From positions 1 through 36,881 of the forward strand of contig CALXGH010000049.1 in assembly GCA_944387845.1 (NCBI GenBank): 36,881 nucleotides of DNA, given 5' to 3'. How positions within the stretch are numbered: the stretch's first letter is position 1; each line of letters opens with the position of its first letter. Made by a program: the position numbers and the translations under genes. This document shows, in pieces, positions 1-7,794 of this stretch. The stretch comes from an uncultured Oscillospiraceae bacterium. GTDB taxonomy: Bacteria; Bacillota; Clostridia; Oscillospirales; Oscillospiraceae. The notes beneath the pieces were generated by a model. It saw nothing but the letters and a program-made list of their open reading frames with translations, was not told the DNA's origin and searched no databases.

Positions 1-2
1 TC

Positions 3-119
3 GATACCGCTCCCTATATGCTCAACCGCTGTTTTTCCTCGCTTTTTTTCGGTGAAAAAGGGCTTTGGAAAGAACTGACGGAAAGAACAGCAAACTTATT
101 CAATTTTCGAACCGGGTAA
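3..119 (+). CDS. Possible 3' end of a protein gene cut by the window edge
   Basis: One frame is open from the first bases to a TAA at 117-119, giving about 38 residues ending in ...LFNFRTG. The other two forward frames close sooner. I do not recognise the peptide and see no catalytic motif. It ends about 52 bases from the broken end of the tRNA half at 172-213, so it could be the last gene of an element inserted in that tRNA, but this is inference. An open stretch this short can arise by chance. Confidence 0.25.
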   Translation, partial: DTAPYMLNRCFSSLFFGEKGLWKELTERTANLFNFRTG

Positions 120-171
120 AACCCGCACGGTTACAAGGTTTTTGGTGGACGAAACGGACAGATCCCCGCAA

Positions 172-213
172 GATTTCGAGTCAGCCCCGTTATGACCGCT
201 TCGATACGTCTCC
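172..213 (-). pseudogene. 5' half of tRNA-Ser (anticodon CGA), truncated after the anticodon loop
   Basis: Read on the minus strand, the segment begins GGAGACG, a serine acceptor 5' strand, and continues through a D-arm region (GAAGCGGTCATAACG) to an anticodon loop CTCGAAA with anticodon CGA. The anticodon stem then fails: GCTGA should be followed by something like TCAGT, but the sequence reads TCTTG. No acceptor complement CGTCTCC and no convincing T-arm follow before the window edge. The break just after the anticodon loop is where tyrosine-recombinase elements often cross over in tRNA genes. Part of the 3' half could lie outside the window. Confidence 0.6.
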
Positions 214-280
214 ATAATTATTCTCTTTTAATTTTAGCTCATAAACAGGCACTCAATCCTGCATTCAGAAGTGAATTTTC

Positions 281-808
281 TTATCTTATGCGTACCTTAA
301 ACTCTTCTACTTCCTTCTTCCGTAAAAACCGTCTGAGCTTTTTCGCTTCGCGCATATTTATATATATGCTTGGCACAAGGCTTACAAATCTTCCCCTTGT
401 TACAAATGAAACAAGGCCACGCCCCTCTTTGTTCGCATCAATCCTGTAGTTTTTAATCTTATTATAGAAAACTATTCCTGACATAGTCAAAATACCGTTT
501 TCATAAAATCCCTGGGGCGCTCTGGAATACGCAATAGGAACAGCTGTCATTGTTATCAAATATCCTCCAACAGCCAGAACAAACACCTCAAACACGTCAA
601 GCTCCCTATACTCAAGTATTATATAACTTGCTACCAGCAATATCGCAGCAATTAAAAATATAAAAGAACGTGTCTGCCCCGCAGGTTCCAGATTGGGTAC
701 ATTCTCAGTCTCTCTTTCACCAAGCTTTTTCAGATTCTTTAAATATAACCCGTAATACAGAAGCGACAACACTGCTACGAAACCAATAACCACCAATACT
801 CTAACCAT
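281..808 (-). CDS. Small membrane protein of unknown function (DUF5673-like)
   Basis: The protein has about 175 residues: an N-terminal transmembrane segment, a short polar loop, two more hydrophobic segments (roughly residues 45-65 and 75-95), then a soluble C-terminal part. That part has the pattern GFYENGI...G.V.Y.KI..YRI, resembling small PH-like domains of the DUF5673 type, followed by a basic tail. I chose the ATG at 808 because GGAG lies about ten bases upstream; the longer GTG start at 874 has no ribosome binding site. It is monocistronic and sits between the tRNA fragment and the dehydrogenase locus terminator. The family assignment rests on pattern only. Confidence 0.6.
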   Translation of the reverse strand: MVRVLVVIGFVAVLSLLYYGLYLKNLKKLGERETENVPNLEPAGQTRSFIFLIAAILLVASYIILEYRELDVFEVFVLAVGGYLITMTAVPIAYSRAPQGFYENGILTMSGIVFYNKIKNYRIDANKEGRGLVSFVTRGRFVSLVPSIYINMREAKKLRRFLRKKEVEEFKVRIR

Positions 809-933
809 ATGCCTATTACTCCAACAAATCATTATAAGCCCACAGAAAACTGTAAAGCACATACATAATAACACAAAATATTAAAAAAAGATACGGGCAC
901 ATCAAAACAAATTGGAAAAAATTTAACAAAAAA

Positions 934-967
934 ATAATGGCAGCATTATAAATAATGCTGCCATTAT
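934..967 (-). terminator. Terminator at the end of the PTS-dehydrogenase locus
   Basis: The arms 934-949 and 952-967 are perfectly complementary over 16 bases. On the minus strand a run of seven T follows. It lies 28 bases beyond the stop codon of the last dehydrogenase. Confidence 0.9.
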
Positions 968-994
968 ATACTAATTATTCTGCTTCAAGCCAAC

Positions 995-2041
995 TTAGTT
1001 GAGCTCTACGCAAACACGGTACATACCAGGTGTGGAAGCAGCTTCCATAGCAGCCTGGAAATCATCGAGTTTGAATCTCTTAGGCTCAATGATCTTGGAT
1101 ACGTCGATAGCTCTTGTGTTGAGGAGCTTAGCAGCCTTTGCAAAGTCCTGAGCGTCAGCGCCGAATGTACCAAGGAGTTCAATTCTTCTGTAGTGAACAA
1201 CGTTGGAGTCAACAGGGATCTCAGGTACTGGATAACCAGCAGCGAAGAGAAGTACACGACCGTCGTTCTTCTTGAGCATCTGAACAGCCTGCTCGTTAGC
1301 CTTTGTAGCACCAACAGCAACGATAACGCAGTCAACGCCTACGCCACCTGTAAGTCTCATAGCTTCTTCAACAGGATCAACCTTGTTGCAGTCGATAACT
1401 TCGAAGCCCATAGCCTTAGCTGTCTCGATCTTCTTAGGCATAATTTCGGAAACGATAACTCTTGCAGCATGTGTGCGAGCAACCTGAGCGTTTACAAGAC
1501 CCATTGTACCAGCACCGATAACTACTACTGTCTCCTGTGGCTCAAGTCTGAGTTTTCTCATACCTCTGCAAACTGTTGCAACTGGCTCCAGATAACCAGC
1601 TTCAGCAGGATCAAGGTCTGGGCTCATCTTAACCATATTGATTTCTTTGTGAATAGCATATGTAGCAAAACCAAAACTTCCAAGATAACCGTCAGCTGTT
1701 CTTGGTCTGTCTTTTGGCTTGTTAACGCAGTCAGAATATCTACCCTGGAGGCAAGCCTCGCAAAGAGCGCAGCCAACATAACCATTAACAGCAACATGGT
1801 CGCCAACTTTGATATTCTTTACATCGGAACCTACAGCTTCAACAACACCGGAACCCTCATGGCCGCCAGCCATTGGGTAACCCTGATGCTCTCTGAGACC
1901 CATCCAGTGCTGATAGTCTGTTGTGCAGATGTTGCAGGTGAGCTGCTTTACGAGTACTTCATTTGGAGCAAGTTCCGGAAGTTCTCTTTCGCCGATTTCA
2001 GCATGCTTTGCAGAAGCAAGATAGCCAAATTTCTGTTTCAT
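995..2041 (-). CDS. Zinc-dependent medium-chain dehydrogenase, paralog 1 of 3
   Basis: An NAD(P)-dependent alcohol or polyol dehydrogenase of the medium-chain (MDR) superfamily, 348 residues. Catalytic zinc ligands are Cys39 (in CNICTTD), His61 and Glu62 (GGHE), with a further Glu in YLEPVATV. The structural zinc site is Cys91, Cys94, Cys97 and Cys105. The Rossmann motif is VVVIGAGTMG. The ATG at 2041 is chosen because both neighbouring paralogs start MKQR at the same place; a GTG six bases earlier is the alternative. In galactitol-type pathways an MDR enzyme oxidises the polyol phosphate made by the PTS, and the neighbouring PTS and aldolase suggest a similar role here (inference). Unlike paralogs 2 and 3 it appears to have its own promoter. 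Confidence 0.9.
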   Translation of the reverse strand: MKQKFGYLASAKHAEIGERELPELAPNEVLVKQLTCNICTTDYQHWMGLREHQGYPMAGGHEGSGVVEAVGSDVKNIKVGDHVAVNGYVGCALCEACLQGRYSDCVNKPKDRPRTADGYLGSFGFATYAIHKEINMVKMSPDLDPAEAGYLEPVATVCRGMRKLRLEPQETVVVIGAGTMGLVNAQVARTHAARVIVSEIMPKKIETAKAMGFEVIDCNKVDPVEEAMRLTGGVGVDCVIVAVGATKANEQAVQMLKKNDGRVLLFAAGYPVPEIPVDSNVVHYRRIELLGTFGADAQDFAKAAKLLNTRAIDVSKIIEPKRFKLDDFQAAMEAASTPGMYRVCVELN

Positions 2042-2115
2042 AATCACTTATTCTCCTTTTTAAATTATAATTATGTGCTTTACAAATTACTTGTTTTGCA
2101 TAATTACCTATGATT

Positions 2116-2144
2116 AGTATAACCTAACATGCAGAAATTTTCAA
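2116..2144 (-). promoter_or_regulatory. Predicted sigma-A promoter for dehydrogenase 1
   Basis: On the minus strand TTGAAA (2144-2139) is followed after 17 bases by TATACT (2121-2116). It lies after the hairpin at 2201-2228 and about 75 bases ahead of the gene, so dehydrogenase 1 can be expressed apart from the upstream operon. Confidence 0.6.
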
Positions 2145-2200
2145 GTCTATTTTGTGCATATTGCAGAAATATAACATTTTCAGCATGTTGCCAAAATAAT

Positions 2201-2228
2201 AAAGGCGGCGCCTTACGACACCGCCTTT
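2201..2228 (-). terminator. Hairpin between dehydrogenases 2 and 1
   Basis: AAAGGCGG and CCGCCTTT pair across a 12-base loop, followed on the minus strand by TTTATTATTTTGG. It starts about 16 bases after the stop of dehydrogenase 2. It probably terminates or attenuates transcription, because a new promoter follows. Confidence 0.65.
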
Positions 2229-2244
2229 AAAGGAGTAATATTAA

Positions 2245-3288
2245 TTAGTTAAGCTCAAGGCAAACACGATACATACCAGGTGTGGAAGCAGCTTCAAAAG
2301 CAGCCTGGCAGTCATCAAGTTTGAATCTCTTAGGCTCGATGATCTTGGATACATCGATAGCTCTTGTGCTAAGGAGCTTAGCAGCCATGGAGAAGTCTTC
2401 AGCATTCTCACCGAATGTACCGATGATCTCAACTCTTCTATAGTGAATTACGTTAGAGTCGAACGGAAGATCTGGTACTGGATAGCCTGCTGCGAAGAGC
2501 AACATACGGCCGTCGATCTTCTTGAGCATTTCCAGAGCCTGAGCATTAGCCTTTGTGGAGCCAACAGCTACGATTACGCAGTCAACACCCATGCCGTTTG
2601 TCATTTCTTTAACAGCCTCTACAGGATCTTTTTCGTTGCAGTCGATAACGTCAAAGCCCATAGACTTAGCTGTCTCAAGCTTCTTAGGCATGATCTCAGA
2701 AATAGTAACTCTTGCGCCAAGGCAACGTGCAACCTGAGCATTTACCATACCCATTGTGCCAGCGCCGATAACTACTACTGTCTCCTGTGGCTGAAGTCTC
2801 AGCTTCTTCATGCCCTTGCATACTGTTGCAACTGGCTCCAGGAATCCAGCCTCAGCAGGATCAAGATCGGAGCTAAGTTTATAGAGAACACGCTCGTTAC
2901 GGATGTTGTAATCAGCAAAACCAAACTGGCCATAGATGCCCTCAGCGTTTGGAACTCTACCCTTCTTGTTTTCGCAGTTTGTTGTATCGCCCATACGGCA
3001 AGCTTCGCAGATACCGCAGCCAACGTTACCAACAGCAACAAGATCGCCTGGCTTAACTGTTGTTACAGCAGAACCGATCTTCTCAACGATACCAGCACCC
3101 TCGTGGCCGCCAGCCATTGGGTAGCCCTGATGCTCTCTCAGGCCCATCCACTGCTGATAGTCTGTTGTGCAGATATTGCATGTGAGCTGTTTTACAAGTA
3201 CTTCGTTTGGAGCAAGCTCATCAGGAAGTTCTCTTACGCCAACTTTTGAAACGTGATCTTTTTCAAGATATTCATATCTCTGTTTCAT
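2245..3288 (-). CDS. Zinc-dependent medium-chain dehydrogenase, paralog 2 of 3
   Basis: 347 residues, collinear with its two neighbours and sharing their zinc and cofactor motifs: CNICTTD, GGHEGAG, a four-cysteine structural zinc loop (CGICEACRMGDTTNC), FLEPVATV and VVVIGAGTMG. It should therefore be an active NAD(P)-dependent dehydrogenase on an alcohol or polyol. Differences cluster in the loop after the structural zinc and in the segment VPNAEGIYGQFGF, which may change substrate choice (inference). The ATG at 3288 follows AGGAGATAAATT. The same leader precedes paralog 3, a sign of tandem duplication. The 186-base gap upstream holds no gene. Confidence 0.9.
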   Translation of the reverse strand: MKQRYEYLEKDHVSKVGVRELPDELAPNEVLVKQLTCNICTTDYQQWMGLREHQGYPMAGGHEGAGIVEKIGSAVTTVKPGDLVAVGNVGCGICEACRMGDTTNCENKKGRVPNAEGIYGQFGFADYNIRNERVLYKLSSDLDPAEAGFLEPVATVCKGMKKLRLQPQETVVVIGAGTMGMVNAQVARCLGARVTISEIMPKKLETAKSMGFDVIDCNEKDPVEAVKEMTNGMGVDCVIVAVGSTKANAQALEMLKKIDGRMLLFAAGYPVPDLPFDSNVIHYRRVEIIGTFGENAEDFSMAAKLLSTRAIDVSKIIEPKRFKLDDCQAAFEAASTPGMYRVCLELN

Positions 3289-3474
3289 AATTTATCTCCT
3301 ATCTAACCTATTAGGTAAAAACCGACTTTAACATACGAACACCATAGTGTCCATATGTACTAACTGAACTATTTAACCTGTTTGCACGATATCAAAACAG
3401 CGAAATTACACCGTTTTCACGCCGTAATCTCTCCAGAGGTTTTCCTCTATACCGCGCAAGACTTACAAGGAGCG

Positions 3475-4521
3475 TTAGTTAAGCTCGATGCAAACACGAT
3501 ACATACCAGGTGTAGATGCAGCTTCGAAAGCAGCCTGGCAGTCATCAAGTTTGAATCTCTTAGGCTCAACAATCTTGGATACGTCGATAGCTCTTGTGTT
3601 AAGGAGCTTAGCAGCTTCGTTGTAGTCAGAAGCTTCAGCGCCAAATGTGCCGATGATCTCAACTCTTCTGTAGTGGATAACATTGGAGTCATACGGCAGG
3701 TCTGGTACTGGATAACCTGCTGCAAAGAGAAGAATACGACCATCGTTCTTCTTGAGCATCTGGAGAGCCTGCTCGTTAGCTTTTGTAGCACCAACAGCAA
3801 CGATTACGCAGTCAACGCCCTTACCGTCTGTCATTTCCATAACAGCTTCAACAGGATCTTTCTCGTTGCAGTCAATTACCTTAAAGCCCATAGCCTTAGC
3901 TGTCTCAAGCTTCTTAGGCATAATCTCGGAAACGATAACATTAGCAGCATAAGCTCTTGCTACCTGAGCATTTACCATACCCATTGTGCCAGCACCGATA
4001 ACTACTACTGTTTCCTGTGGCTGAAGTCTCAGCTTCTTCATACCTCTGCAAACTGTTGCAACTGGCTCAAGATAACCAGCTTCAGCAGGATCAAGGTCAG
4101 GATTCATAACATATATCTGTTTTTCAGTTCTGATATTGTAATCAGCAAAACCGAACTCACCAAGGTAACCGTCTTCAGATCTATGTTTTTCTTTAGGCTT
4201 ATTAAGGCAGTTGCCTGTATCGCCAACACGGCAGTTTGCGCAAACACCACAGCCGCCGCCATGTGCAACAGCAACGAGATCGCCAGGCTTAACTGTATGT
4301 ACGTTAGCGCCGACCTTTTCAACAACGCCCGCACCCTCGTGGCCGCCTGCCATCGGGTAGCCCTGATGCTCTCTCAGGCCCATCCACTGCTGATAGTCTG
4401 TTGTGCAGATATTGCAAGTAAGCTGCTTTACAAGTACTTCATCATCCTTTATTTCACGAAGCTCTCTTTCGCCTACTTTGGAAACGTGGGCTTTTTCAAG
4501 ATATTCAAATCTCTGTTTCAT
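3475..4521 (-). CDS. Zinc-dependent medium-chain dehydrogenase, paralog 3 of 3
   Basis: 348 residues and the first of the three dehydrogenases to be transcribed. It keeps the catalytic Cys, His and Glu (CNICTTD, GGHEGAG, YLEPVATV), the structural zinc cysteines (CGVCANCRVGDTGNC) and the GAGTMG cofactor loop. It follows the aldolase by 99 bases, with a hairpin in that gap. It resembles paralog 2 in its start (MKQR.EYLEKDHVSKVG type) and leader. The probable role is oxidation of a PTS-imported polyol phosphate or a related alcohol; the exact substrate is unknown. A sorbitol- or galactitol-phosphate-type enzyme is the nearest functional analogy. Confidence 0.9.
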   Translation of the reverse strand: MKQRFEYLEKAHVSKVGERELREIKDDEVLVKQLTCNICTTDYQQWMGLREHQGYPMAGGHEGAGVVEKVGANVHTVKPGDLVAVAHGGGCGVCANCRVGDTGNCLNKPKEKHRSEDGYLGEFGFADYNIRTEKQIYVMNPDLDPAEAGYLEPVATVCRGMKKLRLQPQETVVVIGAGTMGMVNAQVARAYAANVIVSEIMPKKLETAKAMGFKVIDCNEKDPVEAVMEMTDGKGVDCVIVAVGATKANEQALQMLKKNDGRILLFAAGYPVPDLPYDSNVIHYRRVEIIGTFGAEASDYNEAAKLLNTRAIDVSKIVEPKRFKLDDCQAAFEAASTPGMYRVCIELN

Positions 4522-4567
4522 AATTTATCTCCTATCTAAATATCCATTAAACCTAAAATTGGCACAC

Positions 4568-4591
4568 GGGACGCACTAATATGTGCGTCCC
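4568..4591 (-). other. Intergenic hairpin between aldolase and dehydrogenase 3
   Basis: GGGACGCAC and GTGCGTCCC form a 9-base GC-rich stem with a six-base loop. No strong T-run follows on the minus strand, so an RNA-processing or stability element is more likely than a full terminator. Confidence 0.55.
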
Positions 4592-4620
4592 ATAAGCCAG
4601 TATGTATAACTTTAAGTTAA

Positions 4621-5466
4621 TTACTTAGCAGCTTTACCTACAGCATGGAACAGCTCAACATAGTGAGAGAGCTTAGCTGCATAGCCATCCATAAGAACCT
4701 TAGCGCAAGCAGGATATCTGATGTCTACGCCGTCCTTAGAGATGTAATCCTTGAGGTACTTGCCGCCCTCTGTAACGAGGTCAGTAGCAAGGTTAACCTT
4801 CTGGATACCGTTTTCAACAGCCTTCTGGAGGTTGTCATCGCCTGTGCCGGAACCGCCGTGGAGAACCAGTGGGATGTCAACAAGGCTAACGAGTTTTTCA
4901 AGAAGTGGGAAGTCAAGGTAAGGTGTTCCCTTGTATACACCATGGGAAGTACCAATGGAAACTGCGAGGCAGTCAACACCTGTTCTCTTTACATACTCAA
5001 CAGCCTCATCCGGGTTTGTAAGGCCGGAATCACGTGTCTGCTCATACTCAACGCCCTGACCAACATGTCCGAGTTCAGCTTCTACGGATACGCCCAGTGC
5101 ATGAGCTACTTTAACAACTTCAGCAACTTCCTTAACGTTCTCTTCGAAAGGAAGTGTGGATCTGTCGATCATAACGGAGTTAAATCCGCAGCGAATAGCA
5201 AGCATAATAGCTTCGAAAGGTCCGCCGTGGTCAAGGTTGAGTGTAGCAACTACGTTAGGATATTTCTTTGCATAGAAAGCAACGAAATCAGCGCCAGCTT
5301 CCAGAACTTCGCCCTGGCCGCCACGGTCGATAATCATAGGAGCTTTGAGCTTGTCAGCTACTTTAAAAGCTGCCTCAACTGTAATGGAATCCATTACGTT
5401 AGGAGCAGTAACGCCATAACGACCTTTCTTTGCGTCCATCAACAGGTCCTTCATTGGAATTAACAT
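4621..5466 (-). CDS. Class II ketose-bisphosphate aldolase (fructose/tagatose-bisphosphate type)
   Basis: A zinc-dependent aldolase of 281 residues, the length typical of GatY/KbaY/FbaA proteins. It would cleave a ketose 1,6-bisphosphate or a ketose 1-phosphate to dihydroxyacetone phosphate and an aldehyde. Visible signatures are LNLDHGG (catalytic Asp and first zinc His), VEAELGHVG, SHGVYKG and LHGGSGTGDD (further zinc and phosphate ligands). The start follows AAAGGGG about ten bases upstream. It sits directly after PTS EIID and before three dehydrogenases, so it probably works on the product of those enzymes. No sugar-phosphate kinase gene is present, so either a kinase elsewhere supplies the second phosphate or the substrate is a monophosphate. 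Confidence 0.9.
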   Translation of the reverse strand: MLIPMKDLLMDAKKGRYGVTAPNVMDSITVEAAFKVADKLKAPMIIDRGGQGEVLEAGADFVAFYAKKYPNVVATLNLDHGGPFEAIMLAIRCGFNSVMIDRSTLPFEENVKEVAEVVKVAHALGVSVEAELGHVGQGVEYEQTRDSGLTNPDEAVEYVKRTGVDCLAVSIGTSHGVYKGTPYLDFPLLEKLVSLVDIPLVLHGGSGTGDDNLQKAVENGIQKVNLATDLVTEGGKYLKDYISKDGVDIRYPACAKVLMDGYAAKLSHYVELFHAVGKAAK

Positions 5467-5501
5467 TTTAATATTTCCCCTTTCAGTGTTGGCTTGAGAT
5501 T

Positions 5502-5532
5502 TTAAAGGGCCAATTATTCATTGGCCCTTTAA
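5502..5532 (-). other. Intergenic hairpin between EIID and the aldolase
   Basis: TTAAAGGGCCAAT (5502-5514) pairs perfectly with ATTGGCCCTTTAA (5520-5532) around a five-base loop. The following minus-strand sequence has only a weak T-tract. It may lower read-through or protect the PTS message from 3' decay. Confidence 0.6.
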
Positions 5533-5594
5533 CTAGCCTCTAACAGTAATATACTACAAATTAGAGATGAAATCAATATGTGATTTTGCCGAAA

Positions 5595-6419
5595 TTATAC
5601 AATACGGAGCAGGCCAAGTACGATACCAGCTACAAGGTAAAGTATAGCAATGTTGGAAACCTTCATACCCTTCTTGGATACGAGCCAGTATGTAAAGAAT
5701 ACTACAAGGATTGGCATAAGGCCAGGAAGGATCTTGTCAAGTGTTTCCTGAAGGCCGCCGATAGCGAATGTGAACTTAACTGTGGTAGCACTCAGGGCAC
5801 CCATCATCATAAGACCGATAATAGCTGTAACTTCCAAGAGCTTCTTTATAAGACCTGATGCGAACATCTGCATAAGAGCCGTTCTACCAAGTCTGTAAGC
5901 CAGCTGGTTGAAGAACAGACCTTCAGCGATTGTTATAGCTGGGAAGCATAAGATAACAAATGCACCGTACCAGAGACCGTCCTCCTGAATGAAGCCCATT
6001 GCAAGACCGGTGAAGAAGTACCTCAGAATAGCCCAGTCAATTGTATCACCGATACCGGCGAAGGGGCCCATGAAACCTGTCTTAACACCGTTGATGGATG
6101 CGTCAGCTTCATCCTGATCCATTGTGCCTTCAAGAGCAACTTCTTCTTCCATAGCAAGGGCAAGGCCCAAGCAAGGAACACCCCAGATACCCTGGGTATT
6201 GAAGTACATTGTCTCACGAAGCAGTGCACGTTTTAATTCATCGTGTCTGTCGCCGTAGAGCTTTCTCAGTGCCGGCATCATTGCCCAGCCAACTGTAAGA
6301 GCCTGCATACGTGTGAATGTATGGTTAGTTTCACAACCGAGCCACCATCTAAAGAACATCATGTTGACATCGCGTGTTGTCAAAGAGTTCGGGTGGGCCA
6401 GAACTTTCTTTTCAGCCAT
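5595..6419 (-). CDS. PTS system mannose/fructose/sorbose-family EIID component
   Basis: Membrane subunit of a mannose-family phosphotransferase transporter, 274 residues. The N-terminal part carries family features (FFRWWLG, QALTVGWAMMPALRKLY, FNTQGIWGVPCLGLALAMEEE, MGPFAGIGDTIDWA). The rest is hydrophobic, ending in a C-terminal transmembrane helix. EIID and EIIC together form the sugar-translocating channel. The start follows TTGGAGG eight bases upstream, and the gene lies 41 bases after EIIC. Substrate specificity cannot be assigned by eye; the family includes transporters for mannose, sorbose, N-acetylgalactosamine and fructoselysine-type compounds. Confidence 0.95.
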   Translation of the reverse strand: MAEKKVLAHPNSLTTRDVNMMFFRWWLGCETNHTFTRMQALTVGWAMMPALRKLYGDRHDELKRALLRETMYFNTQGIWGVPCLGLALAMEEEVALEGTMDQDEADASINGVKTGFMGPFAGIGDTIDWAILRYFFTGLAMGFIQEDGLWYGAFVILCFPAITIAEGLFFNQLAYRLGRTALMQMFASGLIKKLLEVTAIIGLMMMGALSATTVKFTFAIGGLQETLDKILPGLMPILVVFFTYWLVSKKGMKVSNIAILYLVAGIVLGLLRIV

Positions 6420-6460
6420 TTAAATATCCTCCAATCTTAAATTTCATGTTACGAGTACGC

Positions 6461-7189
6461 TTATGCTTCTTCTCTATCGAAACCGAAGGAGATGAGAAGA
6501 GCCATACAAACTGCGAAGATACCGACTGGCAGCGTTCCAAGACCAAAGAACTTAACAACGAAGTAACCAATGATAAAGAACGGAATCAGTTTCTTCTGGC
6601 CGATAACCATGATGGTTACAGCAAAACCGGTTGCAGGAAGTATACCACCAGCGCAGCTAAGACCATTGAGTACCCACTGCGGGATAACTTCGAATACAGC
6701 CTCAACAGCTGAAGAGCCGAAGTATACAGCACCAAATACCACTGTACCATAAAGCGCAAGTGTGATAAAGAACGGAAATACCATAGTCAGGAATGTGTAC
6801 TTGCCAAACTGAAGGTTTTCAAAAGCTTTGTCGCAAGGTTCTACGAGGAAGCCATTGAGAATGTACCTGATGTTTGTCAGCTGAGCACCGATAAGTCCGA
6901 TTGGAACTGCAAGTACAATAGCTGCATCAAGGCCGATACCTGATGTGAACGCAACCGGAACAGCAACGCCAGCTGCAAGTACCTGGTCAGCAGGTGTGTT
7001 ACCGCCAGGAGCGATAACGCCCATGTAGAGCGACTGTACGCCGCACGCGAGCAGCAAGCACTGCATCATGTCGCCAAAGAGAAGACCGAATACGAATCCC
7101 ATGAATATTGGGTCTTTGTTGGACGTGTAGCCATAGTTAGTTTTCAAAATCGATACCAGTACGGCCGCAACAAGAGCATAGTAAACCAT
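6461..7189 (-). CDS. PTS system mannose/fructose/sorbose-family EIIC component
   Basis: Integral membrane permease subunit, 242 residues, with repeated hydrophobic segments over the full length. The family signature IAPGGNTPADQVLAAGVAVP lies in the first third, preceded by FGLLFGDMMQCLLLACGVQSLYMG. It translocates the sugar together with EIID, with phosphorylation by EIIB. The start follows AGGGGGAAAATAT. It is 74 bases downstream of EIIB in the same operon. Confidence 0.95.
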   Translation of the reverse strand: MVYYALVAAVLVSILKTNYGYTSNKDPIFMGFVFGLLFGDMMQCLLLACGVQSLYMGVIAPGGNTPADQVLAAGVAVPVAFTSGIGLDAAIVLAVPIGLIGAQLTNIRYILNGFLVEPCDKAFENLQFGKYTFLTMVFPFFITLALYGTVVFGAVYFGSSAVEAVFEVIPQWVLNGLSCAGGILPATGFAVTIMVIGQKKLIPFFIIGYFVVKFFGLGTLPVGIFAVCMALLISFGFDREEA

Positions 7190-7263
7190 ATATTTTCCCC
7201 CTAAAAAATTTATTTATTACAACAGACTTTCCTAACAAGAATCTCTTTTTCTCTGAATCTAAA

Positions 7264-7761
7264 TTATTTATTGAATTTAGACGCAACAGCATCGAGAGTC
7301 ACGCTTGCAAAGTCCGGTGTAAGCTTGAAGTATACATCAATGCCGTCAGCCTGAAGCTCCTTGAGCATTTCATACTCAGCAGGAGTGATGTATATAGCCT
7401 TTGTTACGGCAACGGAGCCCTTTGTAGCTACGCAGTTACCGACCATGAATTCAAAATAGTTCGGAAAGCCCTTTTTGTGGAGCTGATAACCATTCTCAAT
7501 GTTTTTGAAAATGAGGCCTACATTACCGTCATCGCCGAACTCATTCTCGTTCCAGCGCTTGAGAGCCTCATCCTGGCTGATTATCTCAACTTTTGTACCT
7601 TTAGGAGCAGACATCTTATAGAAGTCAGCCATGAACTTATCTTTTGCAAGATGCTCATCAACGATGATGTACTTGTCAACGTTTCTGGCAGATCTCCATT
7701 TTGTAACTGTCTGACCATGTACAAGACGTGTGTCAACACGAACTAATACCAATTTTGCCAT
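7264..7761 (-). CDS. PTS system mannose/fructose/sorbose-family EIIB component
   Basis: Cytoplasmic phosphocarrier, 165 residues. The family active site appears as VRVDTRLVHGQT, in which His15 accepts phosphate from EIIA and passes it to the incoming sugar. The downstream pattern of a Rossmann-like domain (KYIIVDEHLAKDKF) is normal for the family. The variant RVDTRLVHGQT instead of the more common RIDDRLIHGQV is noted but within family variation. The start follows AAGGAGG. It is 33 bases from EIIA, so the two are probably co-translated. Confidence 0.95.
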   Translation of the reverse strand: MAKLVLVRVDTRLVHGQTVTKWRSARNVDKYIIVDEHLAKDKFMADFYKMSAPKGTKVEIISQDEALKRWNENEFGDDGNVGLIFKNIENGYQLHKKGFPNYFEFMVGNCVATKGSVAVTKAIYITPAEYEMLKELQADGIDVYFKLTPDFASVTLDAVASKFNK

Positions 7762-7794
7762 TATATTTCCTCCTTAATGTGTTTTAGTAGTTAA

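Noticed and set aside
1..171. Complete tRNA-Ser with an unusually long variable arm
   Set aside because: No acceptor complement to GGAGACG and no paired T-arm are present; the GGTTCGAA at about 105-112 (minus strand) lacks a matching stem.
1193..2113. Long plus-strand open frame (306 codons) opposite dehydrogenase 1
   Set aside because: It is antisense to a gene with complete zinc and cofactor motifs, has no recognisable domain or ribosome binding site, and similar shadows occur opposite the two paralogs (2443-3249 and 3382-4539).
4645..5463. 272-codon plus-strand frame opposite the aldolase
   Set aside because: It is a mirror of a well-supported aldolase gene and has no ribosome binding site or domain.
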